Source: Acetitomaculum ruminis DSM 5522
GTDB lineage: Bacteria; Bacillota; Clostridia; Lachnospirales; Lachnospiraceae
Assembly: GCF_900112085.1 (NCBI RefSeq)
Contig: NZ_FOJY01000016.1
Coordinates: 1 to 64,000 of the forward strand
Reading direction: 5' to 3'
DNA length: 64,000 nt
Positions 17,249 to 26,050 of this stretch are shown piece by piece. The position numbers were made by a program, and so were the translations under genes. How positions within the stretch are numbered: the stretch's first letter is position 1; each line of letters begins with the position of its first letter. The notes under the pieces were generated by a model. The model saw nothing but the letters and a program-made list of their open reading frames with translations, ran no database searches and was not told the origin of the DNA.

Positions 17249-18256
17249 ATGGAATATAATAAGGAAATAGTTGCAGATGCCTTAAAATATGCAAAGTCCG
17301 GGAGAGAAGAAGCATTTTCCTATCTCTATGAATCCTATGCAAAAACTGTTTATATGGATATTGCTTTAATCGTTTATGATGAAACGAAGAGAAAAGATTT
17401 GGTTGAGGAAACATTTCAAAAGGCATTTGGAGATATTAAAAAAGGTAAAGACATTAAAGATTTTGGAGAATATCTTAATACAATAGTAAGTGATTGTCTG
17501 CTTGATTACATAAAAGAAAATAATAAAAAATCTACTGAAAGCATAATATCAAAAGCAGCTGATTATGATTTAAGCTATGGAAATGACTATATAAAATATG
17601 TTGGAAATCCATTTTACAATCAGCCGGATTTTTATGTGGAGGAATCTGAAATACAGGGTCTTTTAGAGGAAGTAATAGCCGATTTATCCACAAGGGAAAA
17701 AGAATGTATTTCACTATATTATTTAAAAGAAATGTCTCTTGAAGAACTGGCAAAATTATATGCTCTTTCAGAGTCAGATATAAAAAGTATTCTTTATCTT
17801 GGAAGAAGAAAAATCGAAAAAAATGTCTGTGAAGCAGAAAAGAAAAACAATATCAGAAAGCACTCTTACGGATTATTGGTATTTTTCTATCTCCTTAAAA
17901 CCGGTCTTAATTTACAGGCTGAAAACTTTAAGGAATTGTTTAATGATGATATTTTAATATCAAGGGTTCTTTTGGGTGAGGCATCAAATAAGGATTTTAA
18001 TAGAAGTAATGTTATTATAAATACAGATAACAATATCAGTTTTGGAGAAAGAATTGCCATGGTTTTTTCAGGAAAATCTGTAATATCCTTTATAATGGGA
18101 ATTCTTATAATACTTGGAATTATATTTACAATTATGATTTGGAATAACAAAAATCCACTGAAATCACTGGGTTATGTAGAAAAAGATTATTCTCTTACAC
18201 TTCAAAAGGATGATACATTACAAATTACTACACTTGACATAAAAGCTAATCTTTAG
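17249..18256 (+). CDS. Sigma-70-family (ECF-like) factor with C-terminal membrane anchor
   Basis: This is a probable RNA polymerase sigma factor. A region 2-like segment spans about 10-95 (EEAFSYLYESYAKTVYMDIA... DFGEYLNTIVSDCLLDYIKE). A region 4 helix-turn-helix spans about 130-195 (LSTREKECISLYYLKEMSLE, LAKLYALSESDIKSILYLGR). Unlike ordinary ECF factors of about 180 residues, it is 335 long and adds a 140-residue tail with one strong membrane segment near 278-300, followed by about 35 extracytoplasmic residues. It may therefore be tethered, combining sigma and sensor functions. No separate anti-sigma gene is adjacent. The start is preceded by GAGG. Confidence 0.72.
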   Translation: MEYNKEIVADALKYAKSGREEAFSYLYESYAKTVYMDIALIVYDETKRKDLVEETFQKAFGDIKKGKDIKDFGEYLNTIVSDCLLDYIKENNKKSTESIISKAADYDLSYGNDYIKYVGNPFYNQPDFYVEESEIQGLLEEVIADLSTREKECISLYYLKEMSLEELAKLYALSESDIKSILYLGRRKIEKNVCEAEKKNNIRKHSYGLLVFFYLLKTGLNLQAENFKELFNDDILISRVLLGEASNKDFNRSNVIINTDNNISFGERIAMVFSGKSVISFIMGILIILGIIFTIMIWNNKNPLKSLGYVEKDYSLTLQKDDTLQITTLDIKANL

Positions 18257-18281
18257 TATCTTATTGACATTGACGAACGAA

Positions 18282-18315
18282 GGCGTTTGGTACATAGGTA
18301 CCAGGCGCTTTTTTT
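18282..18315 (+). terminator. Terminator after the sigma-like gene
   Basis: GCGTTTGGTAC (18283-18293) pairs with GTACCAGGCGC (18298-18308), an ATAG loop and two wobble pairs, followed by seven T. It separates the sigma-like gene from the PucR regulator, and could also attenuate the latter. Confidence 0.8.
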
Positions 18316-18364
18316 ATTGTGGGATTTTAGGGCATATTTTTATTTTGGCCGGAAGGGATTAAGA

Positions 18365-19528
18365 ATGGCAATAGAGTTATCAAGATTAATAGAAAAAGTG
18401 AAACATTTGGATATAAGCCTGGTTGCCGGAGAAAGGGGAATTTCAAATTATGTAAGCTGGGTTCACATGGTGGAAACTGTAGAAGCTTCTGATTTTTTAG
18501 ACAATGGACAACTGGCATTTACAACAGGAATAGGTTTAAGCTCAAGACAAGATCTGGTAGATTTAATAAGGGCTCTTTATGAAAAGAAGGTGTCAGGGAT
18601 AATTATAAATATCGGTCCCTTTATTGAAGAAATCTCAAAGGAGGCTAAGGACTTTTGTGACGAAAAGGGCTTTCCCTTGTATGTAGTACCCTGGAAGGTT
18701 CATTTAACAGAAATTATGCGTATCTGCTGTTTTGCCATTACAAAGGATGAACAAAGAATAATGGAAACTTCAGCAGCTTTTAAAAATGCCATATGCTTTC
18801 CAAAGCAGGAAGAATTATATGTCGTACCTTTATCTCAAAGGTCTTTCAGGGTTAACTGGAGATATAGCGTTACGGTAATGAAAATTGAAAGCAGGGCAGA
18901 CAGCGTTGAGGAAAGACTGGAAAGTTTATGCGTGGTTTTAGAAAGTAAAATCCGGCATAAAAATAAAAATTTTGCTGTTTTTATAAATGATCTGGAGATA
19001 ATAATTGTATTTGCAAATCTGACGGAAGGTGAATTATTAAATGAAGTCAAAGATATAAAGGTAAGTATAAAAGCCCTTTTAACCCCTGATGAAAGGCTTT
19101 CCATGGGAGTGGGAAGGCTTACAAAAAGTGTAAGATGTCTTTATAAAAGCTATAATCAGGCCAGGTCAATTCAAAGACTTCAGGAAAAGAAAAAAATAGA
19201 CGAGGACAACTTTTTTTATACCAAACTTGGAATTTACCGTCTTTTAATGGGAATAGAAGACAGGGAAATAATGATTGATTATTATAATCATACTTTAAGA
19301 AAACTTATAGAGTATGATAATGTTAATAATTCAAATTTATGTCAGACCCTTAGAAGTTATCTTTCCCATAACGGAAGCGTAAAGGAAACCGCTGATGATT
19401 TATTCGTTCACAGAAACACGGTTAATTATAAATTAAATAAAATCGAAGAATTACTGGATATAGAAATGTCATCTTTAACAGCCAGGGCAGAGTTAATACT
19501 GGCATTTAAATTAATGGATATAATGTAA
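18365..19528 (+). CDS. PucR-family transcriptional regulator
   Basis: This is a predicted activator of the adjacent pyrimidine degradation genes. The N-terminal PucR domain covers about 7-125 (VAGERGISNYVSWVHMVET, TTGIGL, KKVSGIIINIGPF). The C-terminal helix-turn-helix of the PucR/CdaR type is at about 335-385 (NGSVKETADDLFVHRNTVNY). PucR-type proteins commonly control purine or pyrimidine nitrogen scavenging. The start ATG 18365 has a GGAAGGG-like site; a longer reading from 18287 runs through a terminator and is rejected. It is 387 residues long, same strand as and upstream of the operon it probably regulates. Confidence 0.85.
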   Translation: MAIELSRLIEKVKHLDISLVAGERGISNYVSWVHMVETVEASDFLDNGQLAFTTGIGLSSRQDLVDLIRALYEKKVSGIIINIGPFIEEISKEAKDFCDEKGFPLYVVPWKVHLTEIMRICCFAITKDEQRIMETSAAFKNAICFPKQEELYVVPLSQRSFRVNWRYSVTVMKIESRADSVEERLESLCVVLESKIRHKNKNFAVFINDLEIIIVFANLTEGELLNEVKDIKVSIKALLTPDERLSMGVGRLTKSVRCLYKSYNQARSIQRLQEKKKIDEDNFFYTKLGIYRLLMGIEDREIMIDYYNHTLRKLIEYDNVNNSNLCQTLRSYLSHNGSVKETADDLFVHRNTVNYKLNKIEELLDIEMSSLTARAELILAFKLMDIM

Positions 19529-19538
19529 TATTTTTCAT

Positions 19539-19568
19539 AAGACACTTTTAAACAAAGGTGTCTTTTTT
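19539..19568 (+). terminator. Terminator after the PucR gene
   Basis: AAGACACTTTT (19539-19549) pairs with AAAGGTGTCTT (19554-19564) with one bulge, followed by a T-tract. It isolates the regulator from the catabolic operon. Confidence 0.75.
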
Positions 19569-19620
19569 AGTTTTTTTCTTTCCTTGTGCCAGGGCACATT
19601 CTGATTTGTGTTTTAACTCA

Positions 19621-19648
19621 TTGAATAGATTTACTAAAAAAATATAAT
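19621..19648 (+). promoter_or_regulatory. Promoter of the aminotransferase/dehydrogenase genes
   Basis: TTGAAT (19621-19626) and TATAAT (19643-19648) are separated by 16 bases. The start codon lies 61 bases after the -10. No obvious PucR site could be recognised. Confidence 0.55.
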
Positions 19649-19709
19649 AATTATTAAGTTAAGAAAAGAAAATTGTTAAGGGCAAAAAAGTCCCGGAAAG
19701 GAATATATT

Positions 19710-21041
19710 ATGGAAATGAACGGAAATGAAATAAAAGAAATGCAAAAAAAATATGTTTTACAGTCCTGGAGTAAGCAGGAAGGATTAAATCCAATTCCTA
19801 TAAAAGAGGCAGAGGGAATTTACTACTATGATTATGACGGAAACCGTTATACGGACATGGCATCTCAGCTTGTTAATTTAAATCTGGGATATGGAAATAA
19901 AGATATTATTGAAGCCATAAAAAAACAGGCAGAGGAATATTGCTATATTGGTCCTTCTGTGGCATCAAAACCTCGCGGGGAACTTGCAAAAATGATTATA
20001 GATTTACTTCCTGATAGTTTTGGAAAGGTATTTTTTACAAATGCCGGAGCTGATGCCAATGAAAATGCCATAAAAATAGCCAGAATGTTTACCGGCAGAA
20101 AGAAAATATTCAGTCGTTACAGAAGCTATCATGGTTCCTCCTTTGGAGCAGGAAATTTAACAGGTGAGCCAAGACGCTATCCTTTAGAGCCGGGAATTCC
20201 GGGATTTGTTAAATTTTTTGACCCATATATCTACAGAGAGGCCATTGAATTTAAATCAGAAGAAGAAGCATGTAAGTTTTATCTTACAAAACTTAGAGAA
20301 CAGCTTATTTATGAAGGAGCTGATAATGTTGCGGCAATAGTTATGGAAACCATTACTGGTTCAAATGGAATAATTATTCCTCCAAAGGGCTATTTGCCGG
20401 GAGTAAGAAAAATCTGTGATGAATTTGGAATCTTAATGATTTGCGATGAGGTTATGGCAGGCTGGTGCAGAACAGGAAAAATGTTTGCCTTTGAAAATTT
20501 TGATGTTATTCCTGATATTGTAACCTTCGCAAAGGGAGTAACCTGTGGCTATGTACAGCTTGGAGGTGTGGCTGTATCAAAGAAAATTGCAGAATATTTT
20601 GACAAAAATCTTTTATCTTGCGGACTAACCTACAGCGGTCATCCTTTGGCCTGTGCAGCAGGAGTTGCCTGCGTAAATTATTATAAGAAGGCTGATATTT
20701 TAGGAAATGTGGAAAAACAGGGAAAGGTTTTAGGAGAAAAATTAGAAGAATTAAAGGAAAAACATCCATGTCTTGGAGATGTTAGATACATTGGACTATT
20801 TTCTTGCGTAGAACTGGTAAAAGACAAGAAAACAAAAGAACCTTTGGTAGCTTATGGAAAAGATCCAAATGGCATAATGGGAAAAGTAATTGGTCTTTTA
20901 AAAGAGAGAAAATTTATGACCTATTCCCATGAGAATATGATATTTATCTGTCCGCCTCTTATAATAACCAAAGAGCAGTTAGAAGAAGAATTAGAGAAAC
21001 TAGACGAGGTGCTTACTATTGTAGATGAGAAATTCATCTAG
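19710..21041 (+). CDS. Class III PLP aminotransferase, probable beta-alanine aminotransferase
   Basis: It is predicted to transaminate beta-alanine, the end product of reductive uracil breakdown, to malonate semialdehyde. It has 443 residues with the class III (omega-amino acid) layout: FTNAGADANENAIKIAR for cofactor phosphate binding, RSYHGSSFGAGNLTG, LMICDEVMAGWCRTG with the cofactor-contacting Asp, and the PLP lysine at about residue 275 (TFAKGVTCG). The reductase gene follows after 15 bases, and later genes make beta-alanine. The aminotransferase-plus-reductase extension of the pyrimidine pathway is known in some anaerobic and spore-forming Firmicutes. Related enzymes act on 4-aminobutyrate or taurine, so the exact substrate is inferred from context. 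Confidence 0.82.
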   Translation: MEMNGNEIKEMQKKYVLQSWSKQEGLNPIPIKEAEGIYYYDYDGNRYTDMASQLVNLNLGYGNKDIIEAIKKQAEEYCYIGPSVASKPRGELAKMIIDLLPDSFGKVFFTNAGADANENAIKIARMFTGRKKIFSRYRSYHGSSFGAGNLTGEPRRYPLEPGIPGFVKFFDPYIYREAIEFKSEEEACKFYLTKLREQLIYEGADNVAAIVMETITGSNGIIIPPKGYLPGVRKICDEFGILMICDEVMAGWCRTGKMFAFENFDVIPDIVTFAKGVTCGYVQLGGVAVSKKIAEYFDKNLLSCGLTYSGHPLACAAGVACVNYYKKADILGNVEKQGKVLGEKLEELKEKHPCLGDVRYIGLFSCVELVKDKKTKEPLVAYGKDPNGIMGKVIGLLKERKFMTYSHENMIFICPPLIITKEQLEEELEKLDEVLTIVDEKFI

Positions 21042-21056
21042 AAAAAGAGGTGTAAT

Positions 21057-22217
21057 ATGGCAGAATTTTTAATCCCTCCCCATGTTATTCTTGGAAGTAA
21101 CGGGTTTAAAGAGGCATACGGATATTTAAAAAGCTATGGTGACAGAGCCCTTATTGTAACAGGCCCTCATGTGGGAAAATCTCCTATGGTTATGGCTTTA
21201 AAAAAGGCTTTGGAGGAATTTGAAATAGCTTATTATGTTTTTGATGAAACAAGCGGGGAACCTACAGATGAAATGGTTGTTAAAGGTGTAGAGGCCTATA
21301 AAAAAAGCAATAGCCGTTTTATTATCGGTATTGGAGGGGGAAGCCCCTTAGATCTTGCCAAGGCAATAGCCCTGATGGCTGTACAAAAAGAAGGAGTTGG
21401 CATAGCAGATTTTTGCGGAAAGGAAATTGTTTGTGATATTCCAAAAATTGTGGCAATTCCCACTACTTCCGGTACAGGTTCTGAAGCTACAAAGTTTTCT
21501 GTAATTACTGATACAAAAAAGGATATTAAGATGCTTTTAAAGGGAAATTGTCTTATTCCCCATCTGGCAATTATTGATTATGAAAATACAATGGATATGC
21601 CAAAAAGTGTAACGGCAGCTACAGGTCTTGATGCCCTTACCCATGCTATTGAGGCATATACCTCAAAAAAAGCCACGGAACTTACAGATGTATATGGCTT
21701 ATCAGCAGTAAAAAGAATTATGAAATACCTGCCAAAGGCCTATAAAAACGGTAATGACGGCCAGGCAAGAAAAGAAATGGCAATAGGGGCTTTTGAAGCG
21801 GGAGTTTGCATAAATAATTCCAGTGTAACCATAGTTCATGGAATGAGCAGACCTATCGGTGCACTTTTTCACATTCCCCATGGAAAAAGTAATGCCATGC
21901 TTTTAGGAGAATGCTTAAACTTTGCCCTGGAAGGTACTTATGAAAGATTTGGAAACCTGGCAAGAGCCTGCGGACTTGCTGGTGAAAAAGAGGATGATAA
22001 GAAAGCTTCTGAAATATTTATCAAGGCAGTAGAAGAAGTTCTTGAAATATGTGAAATACCTACTTTAAGACAATGTGGTATTGAAAAAGAAAAATTTGTT
22101 GAATTAATCCCCAAAATGACAAAGGATGCTTTAGATTCGGGAAGTCCTTCAAATACCAGAAAAGAAGTAAAAAAAGAGGATTGTGAAAAAATATATTGTA
22201 ATCTGATAGCAAAGTAA
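21057..22217 (+). CDS. Iron-containing alcohol dehydrogenase, probable malonate-semialdehyde reductase
   Basis: It is predicted to reduce malonate semialdehyde to 3-hydroxypropionate with NAD(P)H, disposing of the carbon skeleton after transamination. The 386-residue protein has the nucleotide-binding GIGGGSPLDLAKAIA, the TTSGTGSEATKFSVI segment, and the metal-site region AATGLDALTHAIEAY. Metal ligands are also in IVHGMSRPIGALFHIPHG. It belongs to the group III Fe-ADH family, whose members reduce many aldehydes; the assignment comes from its pairing with the aminotransferase. Start is preceded by AAGAGGTG. After the stop a GCACAA/TTGTGC dyad appears before a new promoter. Confidence 0.8.
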   Translation: MAEFLIPPHVILGSNGFKEAYGYLKSYGDRALIVTGPHVGKSPMVMALKKALEEFEIAYYVFDETSGEPTDEMVVKGVEAYKKSNSRFIIGIGGGSPLDLAKAIALMAVQKEGVGIADFCGKEIVCDIPKIVAIPTTSGTGSEATKFSVITDTKKDIKMLLKGNCLIPHLAIIDYENTMDMPKSVTAATGLDALTHAIEAYTSKKATELTDVYGLSAVKRIMKYLPKAYKNGNDGQARKEMAIGAFEAGVCINNSSVTIVHGMSRPIGALFHIPHGKSNAMLLGECLNFALEGTYERFGNLARACGLAGEKEDDKKASEIFIKAVEEVLEICEIPTLRQCGIEKEKFVELIPKMTKDALDSGSPSNTRKEVKKEDCEKIYCNLIAK

Positions 22218-22253
22218 TGTGCTAAAGCACAAATTCTTTTGTGCCGGAACAAA

Positions 22254-22343
22254 TTGAATTAATTAAATACAATCTATATACTTTAACTATCAAAAGAACA
22301 CAGCAAAGGCGCTGAAAAAAGTTAGCCGAAGCTGTGTTTTTTT
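22254..22343 (+). promoter_or_regulatory. Internal promoter and hairpin leader before the pyrimidine transporter genes
   Basis: TTGAAT (22254-22259) and TATACT (22277-22282) are 17 bases apart. The predicted transcript almost immediately forms a hairpin: AACACAGC (22297-22304) with GCTGTGTT (22331-22338). An AAA/GAA internal loop and an inner GGC...GCC stem follow, then seven T. The leader is thus little more than a terminator, 30 bases before the next ATG. It could be a compact attenuator, or the terminator of the upstream genes. Confidence 0.55.
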
Positions 22344-22373
22344 ATATATCAAGGAAGAAGTGAGGAACCGGTT

Positions 22374-23159
22374 ATGAGTGAAGAAAGAAATATTGAAATC
22401 AAAACAAGGCAATTAGGGGTGACTTTTAAGGATAATGAAGGAAAAGATGTCGCTGCACTGACCGGTGTTAATTTAGAAATTTATAAAGGTGAATTTATTA
22501 CACTTTTAGGACCGTCAGGATGTGGAAAAACTACCCTTCTTCGATGCATTGCAGATTTACAAAAGCCAAGTGAGGGTGATGTGCATATCCAGGGCATGAC
22601 ACCAAAGGAAGTAAGGCTTCAGAAAAAATTCGGATTTGTTTTTCAGCAGCCGGTATTGTTTGACTGGCGAACAGTAAAAAAGAATGTGGAGCTTCCAATG
22701 GAGATTATGGGATATTCCAAAGGGGAAAGATCAGACAGGGCAATGGAAATGCTTGAAATGGTAGGACTTAAGGATTTTGCAAATCATTATCCAAATCAGC
22801 TGTCAGGAGGAATGCAGCAAAGAGCCAATATTGCCAGGGCATTTGGCTTAGATCCGGATATATTACTTATGGATGAACCTTTTTCAGCTTTGGACGAGTT
22901 TACAAAGGAAAAACTTCATGAGGATTTAGTAAGAATCTGGAAGGCAACAAACAAAACTATTTTATTTGTAACCCATAACATTCAGGAGGGAGTTTTCCTT
23001 TCAGACAGAGTTTGCGTATTATCTCCCCATCCGGGGCGTTTATCAGCAATAGTTGATATAGATATTGAAAGGCCAAGACCTGTGGAGGTTAAAGAATCTA
23101 CCCATTTTAATGAGCTGGTGACAAAGGTTAGAAACAGTTTTGAAGGGGGCAGTGTTTAA
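22374..23159 (+). CDS. ABC transporter ATP-binding protein, nitrate/sulfonate/thiamine-precursor type
   Basis: This is the ATPase of an importer likely to bring in a pyrimidine or related compound. Walker A is GPSGCGKTT, Q-loop FVFQQPVLFDWRTVKKNVELP, signature LSGGMQQR, Walker B ILLMDEPFSALDE, and H-loop FVTHNIQEG, all typical of the SsuB/TauB/ThiZ subgroup. Length is 261 residues. Its stop overlaps the permease start by one base. It stands between pyrimidine degradation enzymes, so it probably belongs to the same pathway. Confidence 0.88.
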   Translation: MSEERNIEIKTRQLGVTFKDNEGKDVAALTGVNLEIYKGEFITLLGPSGCGKTTLLRCIADLQKPSEGDVHIQGMTPKEVRLQKKFGFVFQQPVLFDWRTVKKNVELPMEIMGYSKGERSDRAMEMLEMVGLKDFANHYPNQLSGGMQQRANIARAFGLDPDILLMDEPFSALDEFTKEKLHEDLVRIWKATNKTILFVTHNIQEGVFLSDRVCVLSPHPGRLSAIVDIDIERPRPVEVKESTHFNELVTKVRNSFEGGSV

Positions 23160-23971
23160 TGAGAGAAAAGATGTTAAATATAGGAAACAAAAAGTGGTTT
23201 TCAGCAGTTTTTTGGATATTGCTTTTATTAATTATCTGGGAAATATCTGCAATAGTTGTGGCAAATACCAAAAGAATTCCTGAAAACATACTGCCTCATT
23301 TGTATCAGATTATTATGGCTGCTTTTTCCGGTGAGAAAGTAAGTGGAGAACTAAGTGCCAGTCAGGCGGTTCTTACAAGTGCCGGGCAGACTCTTTTAAG
23401 AGGTTTTTTAGGATTTATCCTTGGAGGAGTAATAGGATTTGTTTTTGCACTACTTATGAAAATGTCAAATCTTTTGGGAAAAATGCTTTTTCCCTATCTG
23501 ATGTTAATCCAGTTAATTCCGGTTTTGGGACTGGCACCCATTATTCTTTCCATAACGGGAGATATTAATGTAAGCCGTGTGGTAATTGCAGCAATTTTAA
23601 GTTTTTATCCGGTGGCAACAAATACTCTTTACGGATTTAAATCAGTAGAAAAGGAAAAATATGACCTTATGTATATTTATGCGGCAAAGAAACATGAAAT
23701 TTACCAAAAAGTTTTAATACCTGCCGCAATGCCTTATTTCTTTATAGGATTAAAAATTGCAGCACCTATGGCAGTAACGGCCTCAATACTTGTAGATACC
23801 CTTCAAGGAGATGGAGGACTTGGATGTTTGTTATCCCAGTCATTAAAACATGCAATGAGTATTTATACTTTCTGGTTAATTGTATTTTTCAGTGCCTTTA
23901 TAGGAATAATAATAAGTAAAATAATCGGACTTATTGAAACAGCCGTATCACCCTGGAAAAGGAGGCCTTAG
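23159..23971 (+). CDS. ABC transporter permease, SsuC/ThiX type (first copy)
   Basis: This 270-residue membrane protein has about six helices and the SsuC-family coupling region (YDLMYIYAAKKHEIYQKVLIPAAMPYFF), together with PVLGLAPIIL in the earlier cytoplasmic loop. The start ATG shares its A with the TAA of the ATPase gene. The second, different permease next door suggests a heterodimeric channel, as in some NMT1/THI5-type importers. It is in the plasma membrane. Confidence 0.87.
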   Translation: MREKMLNIGNKKWFSAVFWILLLLIIWEISAIVVANTKRIPENILPHLYQIIMAAFSGEKVSGELSASQAVLTSAGQTLLRGFLGFILGGVIGFVFALLMKMSNLLGKMLFPYLMLIQLIPVLGLAPIILSITGDINVSRVVIAAILSFYPVATNTLYGFKSVEKEKYDLMYIYAAKKHEIYQKVLIPAAMPYFFIGLKIAAPMAVTASILVDTLQGDGGLGCLLSQSLKHAMSIYTFWLIVFFSAFIGIIISKIIGLIETAVSPWKRRP

Positions 23972-23973
23972 AC

Positions 23974-24828
23974 ATGGAAGATAAAGTAGTTTTAAAAAAG
24001 ATGGGCAGAAGAAAAAAACTAAGGGAGAGAATAAGGGAAAACCCAAAATGGCAAAAGGCTTCCACGGTAATTCTTCCTTTGATATTTGGAATTATTCTTG
24101 TGGGATTATGGCAGGGACAGGTATTACACAGACTTTTTCATACTGATACCTTTACCCTTCCCCTTCTTGATAAAATCGGAAGCATTATGGCAGATAACAA
24201 GGAAAAGCTTTTGGAAAATACCTTTTCAACATTACAGGTTTCCCTTATGGGACTGGTAATTGGAAGTATTTTGGGATATCTTATGGCACTGCTTGCCAGT
24301 TTTTTTCCTAAATTCGGACAGGGAGGTCTTGCAGTAATAGGAGCATTTGCTTCAATTCCCGTAGTTGCCATGGCACCGGTTTTTAACAACTGGACCAAGG
24401 ATATTTCAAGGGATGCAAGCTTTAGAAGCATGATTTCAAAAACAATAGTGGTAATGCTTATATGTGCCGCTGATATGGGATTAAATGCCTATAAGGGTTT
24501 AACGAATTTAAAGCCTTATGCCCTGGATCTTATGGCAATATATGCATCCTCAAGGAAAAAAATCTTTTTTAAACTTCGTTTACCAAACTCTATTCCCTAT
24601 GTTTTTTCAGCCTTAAAGGTTTCAGTTCCGGCAAGTATTATGACAGCCATAGTCAGTGAGTATTTTGCGGAATATATAACCGGAGTGGGAAGGCAGATTA
24701 GAGAAAATATAGTTTTAGCTCAATATTCCACGGCTTGGGCATATATAGCAACAGCCTGTCTTATAGGAATATTTGCATATGCAATTTTAATGATTTTACA
24801 AAGTATATTTTTAAAAAGGTATCACTAA
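23974..24828 (+). CDS. ABC transporter permease, SsuC/ThiX type (second copy)
   Basis: This is a second permease of 284 residues with a longer basic N-terminus (KKMGRRKKLRERIREN), about six membrane segments, and the coupling motif YALDLMAIYASSRKKIFFKL. The middle loop reads ASIPVVAMAPVFNNWTKD, a family-typical position. It starts two bases after the previous stop, so the two are translated together. With the first permease it would form the channel for the binding protein encoded next. Confidence 0.86.
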   Translation: MEDKVVLKKMGRRKKLRERIRENPKWQKASTVILPLIFGIILVGLWQGQVLHRLFHTDTFTLPLLDKIGSIMADNKEKLLENTFSTLQVSLMGLVIGSILGYLMALLASFFPKFGQGGLAVIGAFASIPVVAMAPVFNNWTKDISRDASFRSMISKTIVVMLICAADMGLNAYKGLTNLKPYALDLMAIYASSRKKIFFKLRLPNSIPYVFSALKVSVPASIMTAIVSEYFAEYITGVGRQIRENIVLAQYSTAWAYIATACLIGIFAYAILMILQSIFLKRYH

Positions 24829-24872
24829 AACAATTTACATAAAAAATAAAAGCCTTGAAAGGAGAAAAGAAT

Positions 24873-25988
24873 ATGAAGAAAAGAATGAAAAGAATATTAT
24901 GTATGCTTTTAACAGCATCTTTGGCAGTGGGAGCATTTGTAGGATGTGGTGAAAGCCAAAAAGAAACCACATCAACAGCAGAAAATGAAAAAAAAGAAGA
25001 ATTAACTTCAAAAGACATTATTGAAAAAGCTGCAAAAGATGGAAAAGTAGGTAACTGGGGTCTGGGAAATGAATATGAGGTTTTGGCATTACTTGCAAAA
25101 TATGACCTTCCAACAGACTTTTTAAGTCAGGATTTTACCATGGACGGATTTGATGATGATTCAATTACTTTGGCATCAGCTATGACCTATAACGAGCTGG
25201 GATTAGTTAAAAATGATTATGAAGGTGGATATGGATACAAAGATACAGTTGAGTACATTGACATGAATGATGAAGGAGTGGCAATGCTTGAGGACAATAT
25301 CTTTTGCAGTAAGGATTTTGCAAAAGAAAACCCGGAAACAGTGGCAGCATTTTTATATGCATCCTTTAAAGGCTGGGAATACGCAGTGGAAAATCCAAAA
25401 GAAGCAGCCCAAATTTGTTATGAATACGGTTCATCAGTTTCAAAGGAACATCAGGAATATATGGCAGATGAGGTGGCAAAACTTGTTTCAACTGATACAA
25501 AGGGAGAAAAGGTCAGTGATATAGGAAATATGGATGAAGATGCCATGAAACAGACACTTGATATTGCAAAGAAATATGTAAGTCTTGATGATGCAGATGC
25601 AAACGAAAAATTCCAGAATTTAACTCTTGATGATATCAGAGATACAAGTTTTTATGAAAAAGCACAGGCATCTGACGGAAAATTCAATGTAGAAAAGAAG
25701 AAAGTATCAATTCAGCTTAAATGGCTGCCGGATGCACAGTTTATGGGATATTATGTTGCCCTTGACAAGGGATATTACAAAGAAGTGGGATTTGAAGATG
25801 TAAACATAGTATCAGGTGGTGGAGATATTGCTGAAACAACAGCAGTAAATAATAATACGGTTGATTTTGGAGTAACCTGGGAAACAAATCTTGCATCAGC
25901 AGATGCCAGTGGAATGAACCTGGTAGAAATTGCACAGATTTTCCAAAGATCAGGACTGGTACTTGTATATAAACCTGAAAATTATTAA
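24873..25988 (+). CDS. NMT1/THI5-type substrate-binding lipoprotein, apparently circularly permuted
   Basis: This is the ligand-binding protein of the adjacent importer. Start ATG 24873 follows AAAGGAG. A lipoprotein signal ends in FVGC with Cys25. In the NMT1/THI5-like family as I know it, the mature protein opens with KVSIQLKW...AQFxGYY, continues to IAQIFQxSGL, and only then reaches the hinge KVGNWxxGNEYE and the second lobe. Here KVGNWGLGNEYE is at residues 58-69, directly after the signal and linker, and runs through the usual C-terminal lobe to about 270. The family's N-terminal segment (KKKVSIQLKW to FQRSGLVLV) forms the last 97 residues, 275-371. The total length of 371 is normal, so nothing is lost or duplicated; the order is swapped. 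Ligand is probably a pyrimidine-related compound, by context. Confidence 0.85.
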   Translation: MKKRMKRILCMLLTASLAVGAFVGCGESQKETTSTAENEKKEELTSKDIIEKAAKDGKVGNWGLGNEYEVLALLAKYDLPTDFLSQDFTMDGFDDDSITLASAMTYNELGLVKNDYEGGYGYKDTVEYIDMNDEGVAMLEDNIFCSKDFAKENPETVAAFLYASFKGWEYAVENPKEAAQICYEYGSSVSKEHQEYMADEVAKLVSTDTKGEKVSDIGNMDEDAMKQTLDIAKKYVSLDDADANEKFQNLTLDDIRDTSFYEKAQASDGKFNVEKKKVSIQLKWLPDAQFMGYYVALDKGYYKEVGFEDVNIVSGGGDIAETTAVNNNTVDFGVTWETNLASADASGMNLVEIAQIFQRSGLVLVYKPENY

Positions 25989-26000
25989 TTAAAAAAAGGT

Positions 26001-26032
26001 GGTGGCAGACTAATCTGTCATCACCGGTTAAA
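26001..26032 (+). other. Intra-operon hairpin
   Basis: GGTGGTG pairs with CATCACC around an inner AGA/TCT pair between the binding-protein gene and the dihydropyrimidinase gene. No T-tract follows, so it is more likely an mRNA stabiliser or processing site than a terminator. Confidence 0.4.
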
Positions 26033-26050
26033 AAAATGAGGTGATTAAGT

